From: QAMX01 sp964448855
Lineage (GTDB): Bacteria; Bacillota; Clostridia; Oscillospirales; QAMX01
Direction of reading: 5' to 3'
NCBI GenBank assembly: GCA_964448855.1
Contig: CAYUXI010000002.1
Span: 150,816 to 214,815 of the forward strand
Length of the DNA: 64,000 nucleotides
Position numbers and translations under genes: made by a program. This document shows positions 42,091 through 49,591 of the stretch, piece by piece. The number at the start of each line of letters is the position of its first letter. Position 1 is the first letter of the stretch. The notes below the pieces were generated by a model that made no database searches, was not told where the DNA came from, and saw only the letters and a program-made list of their open reading frames with translations.

Positions 42091-42137
42091 CGTTCTTTCG
42101 GAGGCGGTCGAGACTATCAGCCAGAGAAGAAAGAACG
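42091..42137 (+). promoter_or_regulatory. Inverted repeat covering the ribosome-site region of ArpU-like gene
   Basis: CGTTCTTTC (42091-42099) can pair with GAAAGAACG (42129-42137) across 29 nt; the right arm touches the GGAGG of the next gene. An RNA hairpin here could limit its translation. Confidence 0.45.
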
Positions 42138-42149
42138 GAGGAATACATA

Positions 42150-42716
42150 ATGGCTAAAAAAACTACCGACACCGAAGTGGTGTTGACAAAGGAACAACTC
42201 AGAGCGATAACGGAGGCTGCCGCACAGGTAGCCATCGAAAAGTATCATCAGGAGGCAGAAAAAGTTGCAGCCGAAAAGAGAGACAAGAGGCTCTACAATA
42301 CAAGGCTCCTGATGGAGAAGTACAGAGGAATGGTAGAGTACAGCAAGTCGGCGGTCTACAATGCCGCTCAGATTGAGGACGACTATGACTTCCTATCTCT
42401 TATGGATATGATGAAGGACGGGAGCGATAACTACACCCTGACGGTTCATTCTATTCAGGAACGAGCCGCAACGGTAGCAATCATCATTCACCACATCAAT
42501 AAGATGCTGGAGTTCTACAAGTTCCACTGCAAACGAACTGGCAGAGAGGAGATAATGCGTAAGTACGAGGTTATCAAGAAGCTGTATATCGACGAGGACG
42601 AGAAAACAGTTCAGGACCTTGCGAACGAGATGTTTGTTGACATCAGCACTATCTACAAGTACAACCGAGCTGCGATGCAAGACCTGAGTGCATTGTTCTT
42701 CGGGTATATCGACTAA
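42150..42716 (+). CDS. ArpU-like late transcription regulator
   Basis: A 188-aa protein with a long helical N-terminus and a C-terminal sigma-70 region-4-like HTH (KYEVIKKLYIDEDEKTVQDL, then ANEMFVDISTIYKYNRAA, DLSALFFGYID). This is the ArpU/RinA-type layout of phage late activators in Gram-positive hosts. It precedes the terminase and structural genes (with the cassette between), which fits a late-gene role. Hairpin at 42723-42750 follows. Confidence 0.75.
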   Translation: MAKKTTDTEVVLTKEQLRAITEAAAQVAIEKYHQEAEKVAAEKRDKRLYNTRLLMEKYRGMVEYSKSAVYNAAQIEDDYDFLSLMDMMKDGSDNYTLTVHSIQERAATVAIIIHHINKMLEFYKFHCKRTGREEIMRKYEVIKKLYIDEDEKTVQDLANEMFVDISTIYKYNRAAMQDLSALFFGYID

Positions 42717-42722
42717 GGGAAC

Positions 42723-42757
42723 GCCCTCCTGTACGCTACAACGGGAGGGCTTTACTT
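42723..42757 (+). terminator. Probable terminator of early/middle operon
   Basis: GCCCTCCTGT/ACGGGAGGGC-type hairpin followed by TTTACTT. The T run is short, so termination may be partial. It also lies beyond the 3' end of the converging endonuclease gene. Confidence 0.6.
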
Positions 42758-42815
42758 GTGGGATAAATTATACTGTCCGAGATGAAAACCGTATTTAGGC
42801 AGTCTTATGGAGTTC

Positions 42816-43559
42816 CTAACGGCGTTTAGGACAATACTCAGATAAAGGACAATCGGAACAAAGAGGATTAGATGGGTGGCAATAAGAACGTCCGATATTC
42901 CACAAAGGGGAGTCGATGATACCAGAGAACTCTGGACATATCTCTCTTGCCTTGTAGATGATGTAGTTGGTATCGTCCTCGTCATTGATAAGACCGCAAC
43001 GGTACATCACTCTGCGGATATGCACATCAGGAGAGATGTCAATGGAGCTGTAATCAGACATAGGGATTTTGAACTGACGAGCGAGGATATTAGCAGCCAT
43101 AGTAGCTATCTTGATACCAACGCCTTCAAATTCGAGAAACCTGCAAACGACGGCGGCACTGCTGGGACTTCCAGCCCATATCCGAGAAGCATCTCCTCCA
43201 TAGACATCTGCAATACGATGGACAGCATTATAGAACACCTGAGCCATTTTGAAATTGAAACGGTGCAGGTTATTCTCCTCAAAGACGGCTATGTATTCGT
43301 CAACGGATATGGAGGCGAGATGCTCAATGGAGAAATCTCCGTCGTACATCTCTTTTAGCTTTGAAGCGATAGCCCACGCACGATTGGCGTTCATCTGTCT
43401 ATCCATACAGCAGGACAACACAAAAGCGTGGGGATAGTTTTCGATGTCGTTGATAAAGATGTCGTTCTCCAAGTCGTCAGTAAACCTTACAAGTTCGGGT
43501 TTGGGCTGTTCAAAGAACTCTTTGCCCATTTTGAGCAGGATTGATTGCAATTCTTCCAT
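42816..43559 (-). CDS. Endonuclease III-like HhH-GPD DNA glycosylase
   Basis: A 247-aa protein of the Nth/HhH-GPD superfamily. The helix-hairpin-helix FEGVGIKIATMAANIL carries the Schiff-base Lys (aligned with Lys of GVGRKTA in EndoIII) and DISPDVHIRRVM carries the catalytic Asp. The C-terminus has the [4Fe-4S] loop CHPSNPLCSDCPLSEYC (C-x6-C-x2-C-x5-C). Thus it should be an active glycosylase/AP lyase. It is the only minus-strand gene in the lytic region, with its own promoter, as expected of a moron. It sits beside the 7-deazaguanine cassette, so a role tied to modified or host DNA is possible (inference). Confidence 0.85.
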   Translation of the reverse strand: MEELQSILLKMGKEFFEQPKPELVRFTDDLENDIFINDIENYPHAFVLSCCMDRQMNANRAWAIASKLKEMYDGDFSIEHLASISVDEYIAVFEENNLHRFNFKMAQVFYNAVHRIADVYGGDASRIWAGSPSSAAVVCRFLEFEGVGIKIATMAANILARQFKIPMSDYSSIDISPDVHIRRVMYRCGLINDEDDTNYIIYKAREICPEFSGIIDSPLWNIGRSYCHPSNPLCSDCPLSEYCPKRR

Positions 43560-43596
43560 AACTAATTCCTCGCCTAAATATAATTATTCACATTAC

Positions 43597-43625
43597 ATTA
43601 TAACACAAATAAGATTGAATTGCAA
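43597..43625 (-). promoter_or_regulatory. Promoter of the endonuclease III-like gene
   Basis: On the minus strand TTGCAA, 17 nt, TATAAT, about 38 nt before the ATG at 43559. Confidence 0.75.
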
Positions 43626-43662
43626 TATCCCAAAAAGCCGCCAAGCAAACGCCAATCAAATG

Positions 43663-43671
43663 TGGTATAAT
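43663..43671 (+). promoter_or_regulatory. Extended -10 promoter before tRNA-Leu and deazaguanine cassette
   Basis: TGG-TATAAT, an extended -10 element 30 nt upstream of the tRNA. No good -35 is present, as is common for extended -10 promoters. It diverges from the promoter at 43597-43625. Confidence 0.6.
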
Positions 43672-43701
43672 ATTACCGTGAAAATTTATATTCTGAGAAA
43701 T

Positions 43702-43784
43702 GCGGAAGTGGTGGAACTGGCAGACACGCAAGTTTCAGGTACTTGTGAGTATTCGTGCGGGTTCAAATCCCGCCTTCCGCACCA
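43702..43784 (+). tRNA. Phage tRNA-Leu (anticodon CAG), CCA encoded
   Basis: An 83-nt class II tRNA: acceptor GCGGAAG/CTTCCGC, D-arm with GGCAGAC, anticodon stem CAAGT/ACTTG with loop TTCAGGT (anticodon CAG), a long variable arm (TGAGTATTCGT), T-arm GCGGGTTCAAATCCCGC, discriminator A and encoded CCA. It reads CUG, the leucine codon used in almost every Leu position of the capsid and scaffold genes. It lies inside the prophage, not at its edge. Confidence 0.93.
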
Positions 43785-43889
43785 TTTTAGCCCCGTCTAC
43801 GGCGACGAGGGTTATTTTTTTATCCCATCGTGTTACCGTTTCGTAAGAAATATGGTGATATAATAAATCGAGAAAGGAAGGTTGAGCGA

Positions 43890-44363
43890 ATGGAAATCAT
43901 CTTGAAACCCGTTAACGAGCTTATGGCTTACGAGAACAACCCTCGTATCAATGACCGAGCGGTAGAGCCTGTTGCCAAGAGTATCAAGGAGTTCGGTTTC
44001 AAAGTTCCTATTCTGTTGGACAAGGACAATGTAATCATCGCAGGACACACCCGACTGAAAGCAGCCAAGGAGCTGGGTATGAAGGAAGTGCCTTGCATTA
44101 TGTGCGATGACCTGACCCCTGAGCAGGTTAAGGCGTTCAGACTGGCTGATAACAAAGTCGCCGAGTTCGCTGATTGGGACCTTGCAAAGTTGCAGATTGA
44201 GTTGGGCGATATTGAGATGAATATGGAGGAGTTTGGCTTCTTCGAACTACCCGAAATCGACATCGACGACTATCTGAAAGACAAGCAGGATAAGCCCGCA
44301 GAGGACGAGGAACCTGAGCGTATTCAGTGTCCGCATTGCGGAGAATGGTTCGATAAGCCGTGA
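43890..44363 (+). CDS. ParB/sulfiredoxin-like protein, first gene of DNA-modification cassette
   Basis: A 157-aa protein. Residues ~3-90 are a ParB/Srx-type domain (LMAYENNPRINDRAVEPVAK, then GFKVPILLDKDNVIIAGHTRLKAA in parts: PILLDKDNVIIAGHTRL, and KAFRLADNKVAE). The C-terminus is a zinc knuckle half-site (IQCPHCGEWFDKP). In phages such domains accompany DNA-modifying enzymes, and bacterial dpd systems need a DpdB partner for DpdA; whether this protein does that job is inference. It overlaps the DpdA-like gene by 4 nt (GTGA), so the products are made together. AAGGAAGG precedes the ATG at 43890. Confidence 0.75.
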   Translation: MEIILKPVNELMAYENNPRINDRAVEPVAKSIKEFGFKVPILLDKDNVIIAGHTRLKAAKELGMKEVPCIMCDDLTPEQVKAFRLADNKVAEFADWDLAKLQIELGDIEMNMEEFGFFELPEIDIDDYLKDKQDKPAEDEEPERIQCPHCGEWFDKP

Positions 44364-45115
44364 GAATGTATCTCGCTGGCGTAGAACAGCGAACCGAGCA
44401 GTTCAAAGAGGCTCAACCGCCTTACATTCTGTTTTCCTTTGCTTCCTGTCAGGGCGGCGGCAAAAAGAAAGAGAAGATAATGGACTGCGTGAGAAGCCCG
44501 TGGTGCAAAGACTTCCTCTGCGATAGTGGAGCGTTCACCTACTTCTCAAAAGGCAAGTCAAAAACTCTTGCCGAGTGGGACAGCTATGTGGACGAGTACA
44601 TCGACTTCATCAACGCCTATAATATCCACCACTTCTTTGAGCTGGATATTGACAGAATTGTCGGGCTGGATAAGGTCGAGGAGTTCCGCAGACGCATTGA
44701 GAAAGGAACTGGCAAACAATGTATTCCCGTATGGCATAGCAACAGAGGCTGGGCGTACTTCGAGAGAATGTGTGCAGAGTACAGCTATGTGTCTATCGGC
44801 GGTATCGCAAAGAACCCTAACGGCAAGGCGATTGAAAAGCTATTCCCGTGGTTCATCGACCACGCCCACAAGACGGGAACGCAGATACACGGTCTGGGCT
44901 ACACCGACACAAAGAAGCTCAAACAATATCCGTTTGACTCCGTTGACTCTACATCGTGGAGCAGCGGTTCAAGATACGGCGTTTCCTTTGAGTACAAGGC
45001 TCAGGGAATGGTCGGCAAGAAGAACATCTATAAGGACAAACGCATAGATGGACAGATGCTGGACATTCACAACCTGAAAGTGTGGACTCAATATGCGAAG
45101 TCGTTAGACCATTAA
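44360..45115 (+). CDS. dpdA: DpdA-like tRNA-guanine-transglycosylase homologue (DNA 7-deazaguanine insertion)
   Basis: A 251-aa TIM-barrel enzyme of the TGT/DpdA superfamily. DSGAFTYF matches the DSGG/DSGAF motif with the general-base Asp; FFELDIDRIVG, CIPVWHSNRGWAYF, VSIGGIAKNPNGKA and HGLGYTDTKKLKQYPFDSVD, here HGLGYTDTKKL and YPFDSVDSTSW, follow, the last holding the nucleophile Asp region. The four-ligand zinc site of tRNA-type TGT is missing, as in phage DpdA. Such enzymes swap guanine in DNA for preQ0 or a derivative and protect phages from host restriction. QueF-like, QueC and YhhQ genes directly downstream give strong support. GTG start inside the ParB-like stop. Confidence 0.85.
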   Translation: MRMYLAGVEQRTEQFKEAQPPYILFSFASCQGGGKKKEKIMDCVRSPWCKDFLCDSGAFTYFSKGKSKTLAEWDSYVDEYIDFINAYNIHHFFELDIDRIVGLDKVEEFRRRIEKGTGKQCIPVWHSNRGWAYFERMCAEYSYVSIGGIAKNPNGKAIEKLFPWFIDHAHKTGTQIHGLGYTDTKKLKQYPFDSVDSTSWSSGSRYGVSFEYKAQGMVGKKNIYKDKRIDGQMLDIHNLKVWTQYAKSLDH

Positions 45116-45133
45116 AGAAAGGAGAGAAAACCT

Positions 45134-45445
45134 ATGAGAACCTATCCTAACGAAAATGGCATCACCAAAATGGAGTTTACTGTACCCGCTACTGTATTCT
45201 GCCCTCTGGGACCGAACTACTACCGTGGTACTGTAACCGCTGAGGTTGAGCTGGGAGACAAAATCGTAGACTTCCTTGACCTTGAAGATTACTTCAAGAA
45301 GGAACTCAACGGCAAGGAACTCACTACTGAGGCACTCTGCGATGAAGTGTTCCAGACTCTGAACGATGTTTATGAGCCGAAGCACCTGCGAGTAACTGTT
45401 CTCAGCGACAGCCATTTCCCCATCAAGACTATCAAAGAGTCTTAA
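45134..45445 (+). CDS. QueF-like T-fold protein with altered active site
   Basis: A 103-aa protein that I align by eye with the single-domain QueF/QueF-L group of T-fold enzymes. FCPLGPNYYRGTVTAEVE lies over the catalytic LCPVTGQPDFATI region: the nucleophile Cys is kept, but the general-acid Asp position is Tyr. The ESKSLKLY QueF motif is reduced to DFLDLEDYF. TTEALCDEVFQTL keeps the substrate-binding Glu of the FHED region but not the His. QueF reduces preQ0 to preQ1; QueF-L makes a formamidine. Changed residues suggest a different reaction on preQ0 or on modified DNA. It sits between dpdA-like and queC genes, about 20-40 nt apart. Confidence 0.65.
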   Translation: MRTYPNENGITKMEFTVPATVFCPLGPNYYRGTVTAEVELGDKIVDFLDLEDYFKKELNGKELTTEALCDEVFQTLNDVYEPKHLRVTVLSDSHFPIKTIKES

Positions 45446-45485
45446 ACCGAAAGTGATAAAAACCTCGAAAGGAGAAAACCTCACA

Positions 45486-46184
45486 ATGAACAAACACCAC
45501 CGAGCCGTCGTTCTACTGAGCGGCGGTCTGGACAGCTCCACCTGCCTCGCACTTGCAGTGAAGGAGCTGGGCAAAGAGAATGTGATTGCCCTCAATATGT
45601 TCTATGGGCAAAAGCACGACAGAGAAATCGAAAGTGCGAAAAAGGTTGCGGCGTACTATGGTGTGCCGTACTTTGAAATGGATATGAGCTGCGTAATGGA
45701 ATACAGCGAGTGTCCGCTTCTGAAACACAGCGACAAGGCGATTGAGCATAAGAGCTACGACAAGCAGTTAGAGGAAGGTGGAATGGTCGAAACCTATGTA
45801 CCTTTCCGCAACGGCTTGTTTCTTTCTGCGGCTGCTGCTTTTGCAATCAGTAAGAACGCAGATGTGGTGATGTATGGCTGCCACGCAGATGATGCGGCTG
45901 GTGCAGCGTACCCTGATTGCTCAGTAACCTTTGCGGAGTATATGGCAAAAGCCATTGAGGAAGGAACGGGAGGCACAGTCCATCTGGAAACTCCCTTTGT
46001 AAGAGTCAATAAGGCGGCGGTCGTCAAAGCAGGTCTGGAACTTGGAGTTCCCTATGAACTCACTTGGTCCTGCTATGAGGGCGGCGATAAGCCGTGCGGA
46101 GAGTGCGGAACCTGCATTGACAGAGCAAAGGCGTTTGAAGCCAATGGCGTGGCAGACCCAGCACTGAAGGAGGAAAGCGTATGA
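45486..46184 (+). CDS. queC: 7-cyano-7-deazaguanine (preQ0) synthase QueC
   Basis: A 232-aa enzyme that converts 7-carboxy-7-deazaguanine and ammonia to preQ0 with ATP. The PP-loop SGGLDSSTCLALA, MFYGQKHDREIE, VPFRNGLFLSAAAAFA, and YGCHADDAAGAAYPDC are classic; the C-terminal zinc site is CYEGGDKPCGECGTC (C-x8-C-x2-C-x2-C). The phage lacks folE, queD and queE in this window, so it must draw on the host's carboxy-deazaguanine, or on preQ0 imported by the next gene. GGAG precedes the ATG at 45486 by 11 nt; a GTG at 45453 is less likely. Confidence 0.95.
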   Translation: MNKHHRAVVLLSGGLDSSTCLALAVKELGKENVIALNMFYGQKHDREIESAKKVAAYYGVPYFEMDMSCVMEYSECPLLKHSDKAIEHKSYDKQLEEGGMVETYVPFRNGLFLSAAAAFAISKNADVVMYGCHADDAAGAAYPDCSVTFAEYMAKAIEEGTGGTVHLETPFVRVNKAAVVKAGLELGVPYELTWSCYEGGDKPCGECGTCIDRAKAFEANGVADPALKEESV

Positions 46185-46840
46185 AAGATATTCCTCTGAG
46201 GAAGGAACGGTTCACATTCCTTCAGGTGCTGCTGACCGTAGTTTCGGTATCTTGCCTCCTTATCTCCAATGTCATAACCTCTAAGCAGGTACTGTTCCCG
46301 CTTGGCATCACAATGACGGGCGGTGTATTCATCTTCCCCATCACCTATATCCTCAGCGATGTATTCTCTGAGGTGTATGGCTACCGATGGAGCCGCATTA
46401 CCTGCTATCTGGGCTTTGCAATGAACCTCTTGATGTCCATTATGTTTGAGCTTGTAATTATGACACCAGCTCCTTCCTATTGGGGCAATCAGGAGGCGTT
46501 TGCTACTGTACTGGGGAATGCACCGAGAGTGCTGATTGCGTCGCTCTCCGCATTTGTTATCGGAGACCTTGTGAACGACGTTGTGTTCAAGAAGATGAAA
46601 GCTAAACACCAAAACGAAATCAAAGGCTTCGGTTGGAGAGCAATCATCTCCAGCTTCTTTGGCGAAGTAGCCGACAGCCTTGTATTCATTCCCATCGCAT
46701 TTTTTGGGCAGATGCCGTTTGATACTCTGGTTCAGATGCTCATTGTTCAGGTTATCCTGAAAACGGGCTACGAACTCCTTATCCTGCCTCTGACGACCTT
46801 TGTTGTCAAGAAGGTATCGGCATACGAGCAGAGAGTGTGA
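46181..46840 (+). CDS. yhhQ: YhhQ-type queuosine-precursor transporter
   Basis: A 219-aa integral membrane protein of the VUT/YhhQ family with six transmembrane helices. Typical pieces: LLISNVITSKQ, FPITYILSDVFSEVYGYRWS (Tyr/Asp-rich helix 2), GFGWRAIISSFFGEVADSLVF, ILKTGYELLILPLTTFVVKK, here ILKTGYELLILPLTTF. YhhQ imports preQ0 and preQ1. A prophage copy would raise precursor supply for DNA modification. It overlaps queC (ATGA). Confidence 0.9.
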   Translation: MKDIPLRKERFTFLQVLLTVVSVSCLLISNVITSKQVLFPLGITMTGGVFIFPITYILSDVFSEVYGYRWSRITCYLGFAMNLLMSIMFELVIMTPAPSYWGNQEAFATVLGNAPRVLIASLSAFVIGDLVNDVVFKKMKAKHQNEIKGFGWRAIISSFFGEVADSLVFIPIAFFGQMPFDTLVQMLIVQVILKTGYELLILPLTTFVVKKVSAYEQRV

Positions 46841-46844
46841 TGTT

Positions 46845-47051
46845 ATGGAGTGGTTAGGCATACTTGGAACTCTGTTTATTATCCTCGCCTTCACAATGAA
46901 CGGCGAAACGAAAATCAGAGTCTTTGATATGATAGGTGCAGTACTGTTTATCGTATATGGCTTCACGATAGGCTCTTTCAGCACCATACTGTTAAACGTA
47001 GTGCTTGTAGTTGTTCAGGCATACAAACTTCTGAGGAGGAAGTCTGACTGA
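46845..47051 (+). CDS. Small YgjV-like membrane protein
   Basis: A 68-aa protein with two or three short hydrophobic helices (LGILGTLFIILAFTM, VFDMIGAVLFIVYGFTIG, ILLNVVLVVVQAY). The LRVFDMIGAxLFxxYG-type pattern recalls half of a YgjV (Imp-YgjV) protein. It starts 4 nt after yhhQ and is likely a partner or an independent small membrane protein; function is unknown. Confidence 0.6.
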   Translation: MEWLGILGTLFIILAFTMNGETKIRVFDMIGAVLFIVYGFTIGSFSTILLNVVLVVVQAYKLLRRKSD

Positions 47052-47102
47052 TTAGACCAGCAAGATAGACCTCCGAGTCTTGCGTAGGAAAGGGGAGGAG
47101 GT

Positions 47103-47618
47103 ATGGCAAAGCAAAAGACCACGCAAGAGCCTTGTCTTTGGGAACGACAGCCGAAGGAAAGCGAACAAGCGTGGGAAGCCTTCCTTACCTACCGAGATAT
47201 GGAACCTCCACGCAAGGTTCAAGCGGTTGCCGACAAGTTGTCAAAAAGTAGGCAGCAAATCACAAAATTCAAAGCAAACTGGTTTTGGGACGAGCGAGTC
47301 CGAGCATACGACAACGAGATACAAAAGGAAGCCCTTGCGAAAGCCGTCAAAGAACGGCAGAAGATGAATGAGAGACACACCAACATCGCTATGCGATTGC
47401 AAAAGGCGGCGTTGGAAGCTCTCGAAAACCTCGATGCCTCCAACCTATCCTTCAAGGATATAAGAGAAGCCGTCAAACTTGGTGCAGAACTTGAACGCCG
47501 AGCGAGAACGGAGAGCATCGGCGAATACAGAGTTGATATTGCCACCGAGGAACAAGATGAGGACGATGTTGTCATTGTAGTTCCTGACAACGGAAGAAAG
47601 GTAGGTGGCGACGAATGA
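47103..47618 (+). CDS. Terminase small subunit
   Basis: A 171-aa DNA-binding subunit: LWERQPKESEQAWEAFLTYR, then VQAVADKLSKSRQQITKFK (HTH), WFWDERVRAYDNEIQKEAL, and a helical oligomerisation core. The C-terminus is acidic (EEQDEDDVVIVVPDN) and contacts the large subunit. It overlaps terL by 4 nt. A GGGGAGGAGG site precedes the ATG. Confidence 0.88.
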   Translation: MAKQKTTQEPCLWERQPKESEQAWEAFLTYRDMEPPRKVQAVADKLSKSRQQITKFKANWFWDERVRAYDNEIQKEALAKAVKERQKMNERHTNIAMRLQKAALEALENLDASNLSFKDIREAVKLGAELERRARTESIGEYRVDIATEEQDEDDVVIVVPDNGRKVGGDE

Positions 47619-49006
47619 AGAAGGAGATAGCTCCACAAAAAGGACCGCAGTTTGAGTTCCTTGCTTCCAGTGCAGACATCACCATCTATGGTGGTGCGGC
47701 AGGAGGAGGAAAGACCTGCGGTATGCTCATTGATGCGTTGCGGTTCAAGAATGAGCAGGACTTCGGTGCAGTATTCTTCCGACAGCACCACAATCAGATA
47801 TTCTCTCAGGGCGGTCTCTGGGACGAAAGTATGAAGATGTACGGGCAGGTCAAGAACGCCTCTCCACAGTTAGGACGCTCACGCTGGGTGTTCCGAAACA
47901 AGGCTGGCAGAGAGGTATCAAAAATCAGCTTTGCCCATATTGAGCGAGACCAAGACCTTATGAAATGGCAAGGCTCGCAGATATGCGGCATCTACTTTGA
48001 TGAGCTGACGCACTTCACCGAAAAGACCTTTTTCTATATGCTTTCCCGTAACCGTTCCCTTTGCGGAATAAACCCCTATGTCCGAGCGTCCTGCAACCCC
48101 GACGCTGATAGCTGGGTTGCCAAGTTCATTGAATGGTGGATAGACCAAGACACGGGCTACCCCATCAAGGAACGCTCAGGCAAAATACGCTATATGATTA
48201 GGCGAGAAGAACAGCTCCACTGGTCTGACACCAAAGAGGAACTGATAGAGCTTTTTAATCTGGAGACACCAGAGGAGATAGGCGAAGTCAAATCTGTGAC
48301 CTTTATCGCCTCTACCATATACGACAACCAAATACTGCTGAAGATGAACCCTTCCTACTTGGCGAACCTGAAGGCTTTGCCACTCGTGGAAAGGGAGCGT
48401 TTGCTTTCTGGTAACTGGAAAATCAAACCCGCAGCAGGTCTTTACTTCAAGCGTTCTCAGGTGCGGCACATTCTCGATGCTCCTCCTCTCGATGTTGTAT
48501 CGTGGGCAAGGGCGTGGGACCTTGCAGCTACTTCCGAGGACGAGGGCGGCGAACCCGCCTACACCGCAGGTGTCCTTATGGGCAAGCGGAGAGATGGTAC
48601 TTATGTCATTGCCGATGTAATCAATGTGAGAATGGCGGCAAACGATGTGCGACAGCTCATCAGACATACAGCCGAAACGGATAGGGCGAAATACAAAGTA
48701 GTTCATATCCGACTCCCAAAAGACCCTGGACAGGCAGGTAAAGACCAAGCCCAGAACTACATCAAGTTCTTGTCGGGCTTTGCAGTTAAGGCAGTAGCAG
48801 AAACAGGCTCAAAGGAAGCGAGAGCCGAGCCAGTAGCCGCTCAGTGGCAAGCTGGCAACTTCGATATTGTTTACGGAGCGTGGAACGAGATGTATCTCGA
48901 CCAGCTTGAAAGTTTCCCGATGAGCCGTTTCAAGGATATGGTCGATGCAACGAGTGCAGCCTTTAGAGAGCTGGACAGTACATTCGATATATCCTCCTTG
49001 CTCTAA
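47615..49006 (+). CDS. terL: Terminase large subunit
   Basis: A 463-aa packaging motor. Walker A GGAAGGGKT (26-34), Walker B ICGIYFDELTHF with catalytic Glu, coupling motif CNPDAD, and a C-terminal RNase-H-like nuclease with VVSWARAWDLAATSE (first Asp) and later Asp/Glu residues (RLPKDPGQAGKDQ, DQLESFP). It belongs to the PBSX/Terminase_6 type. Strong family match. Confidence 0.95.
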   Translation: MKKEIAPQKGPQFEFLASSADITIYGGAAGGGKTCGMLIDALRFKNEQDFGAVFFRQHHNQIFSQGGLWDESMKMYGQVKNASPQLGRSRWVFRNKAGREVSKISFAHIERDQDLMKWQGSQICGIYFDELTHFTEKTFFYMLSRNRSLCGINPYVRASCNPDADSWVAKFIEWWIDQDTGYPIKERSGKIRYMIRREEQLHWSDTKEELIELFNLETPEEIGEVKSVTFIASTIYDNQILLKMNPSYLANLKALPLVERERLLSGNWKIKPAAGLYFKRSQVRHILDAPPLDVVSWARAWDLAATSEDEGGEPAYTAGVLMGKRRDGTYVIADVINVRMAANDVRQLIRHTAETDRAKYKVVHIRLPKDPGQAGKDQAQNYIKFLSGFAVKAVAETGSKEARAEPVAAQWQAGNFDIVYGAWNEMYLDQLESFPMSRFKDMVDATSAAFRELDSTFDISSLL

Positions 49007-49030
49007 ACTCACAGAAAGGAGGACGAGTAG

Positions 49031-49591
49031 ATGTTGATTATTTTCACTGTAAAAGACCAAAAGGTAACGCACGACTTAGGCAAGCGAACCCTCGTAGCCG
49101 AAAGCGTAGGCGTTGTCAAAGCGGCTTTTACTTTTGATAATAGCTGGGACGGACTTGACAAGGTTATCGTATTCAGCAACTCAAATAAGAAGTGTGGCAC
49201 TCCCAAGCCCATCAAGTACGAAGATGAACCGATTGACATTCCAGTAGAGGCTCTGAAAGCTGGAAAGCTGTATGTGTCAGTCGTTGGCTTCGGCTCTGGG
49301 CAGAAACGCCTAACCACAAGAGCGTGGGACATTCAGCAAGCCATCACCGTGCAAGAGTGCGGTGCTATGGGTGGCTGCGACCTGCTCAGGAATATGGCAT
49401 CTGGAGGGGCTATCTCCGACAGTGATGTTGCTACGGACGATGAAGTCAACGATATGCTTGACAATGTGTTCGGCGACGATGATACAGGAGGCGAAATTGA
49501 GACTCCTGATACGCCTTCCGTCTCCGATGATGATGTTGCCACCGATAAAGAAGTCAACGATATGCTTGACGACATTTTCGGTTCAACATAA
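49031..49591 (+). CDS. Fibre-block protein 1: Ig-like domain plus shared C-terminal motif (twice)
   Basis: A 186-aa protein. Residues 1-115 form a beta-sandwich-like domain (VVKAAFTFDNSWDGLDKVIV, VSVVGFGSGQKRLTTRAWDI) of a type seen in Firmicutes phage fibre and baseplate genes (BppU-like). Two copies of the motif DVATDDEVNDMLDNVFG and DVATDKEVNDMLDDIFG close the protein. The same motif ends three other products here. It directly follows terL, not the usual place for tail genes. AAAGGAGG lies upstream of the ATG. Confidence 0.6.
   Translation: MLIIFTVKDQKVTHDLGKRTLVAESVGVVKAAFTFDNSWDGLDKVIVFSNSNKKCGTPKPIKYEDEPIDIPVEALKAGKLYVSVVGFGSGQKRLTTRAWDIQQAITVQECGAMGGCDLLRNMASGGAISDSDVATDDEVNDMLDNVFGDDDTGGEIETPDTPSVSDDDVATDKEVNDMLDDIFGST

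Noticed and set aside
43702..43784. tRNA-Leu as a phage attachment site
   Set aside because: It lies in the middle of phage genes and the integrase is a serine type at 29.4-31.2 kb; no repeated tRNA end was noticed near the left boundary.
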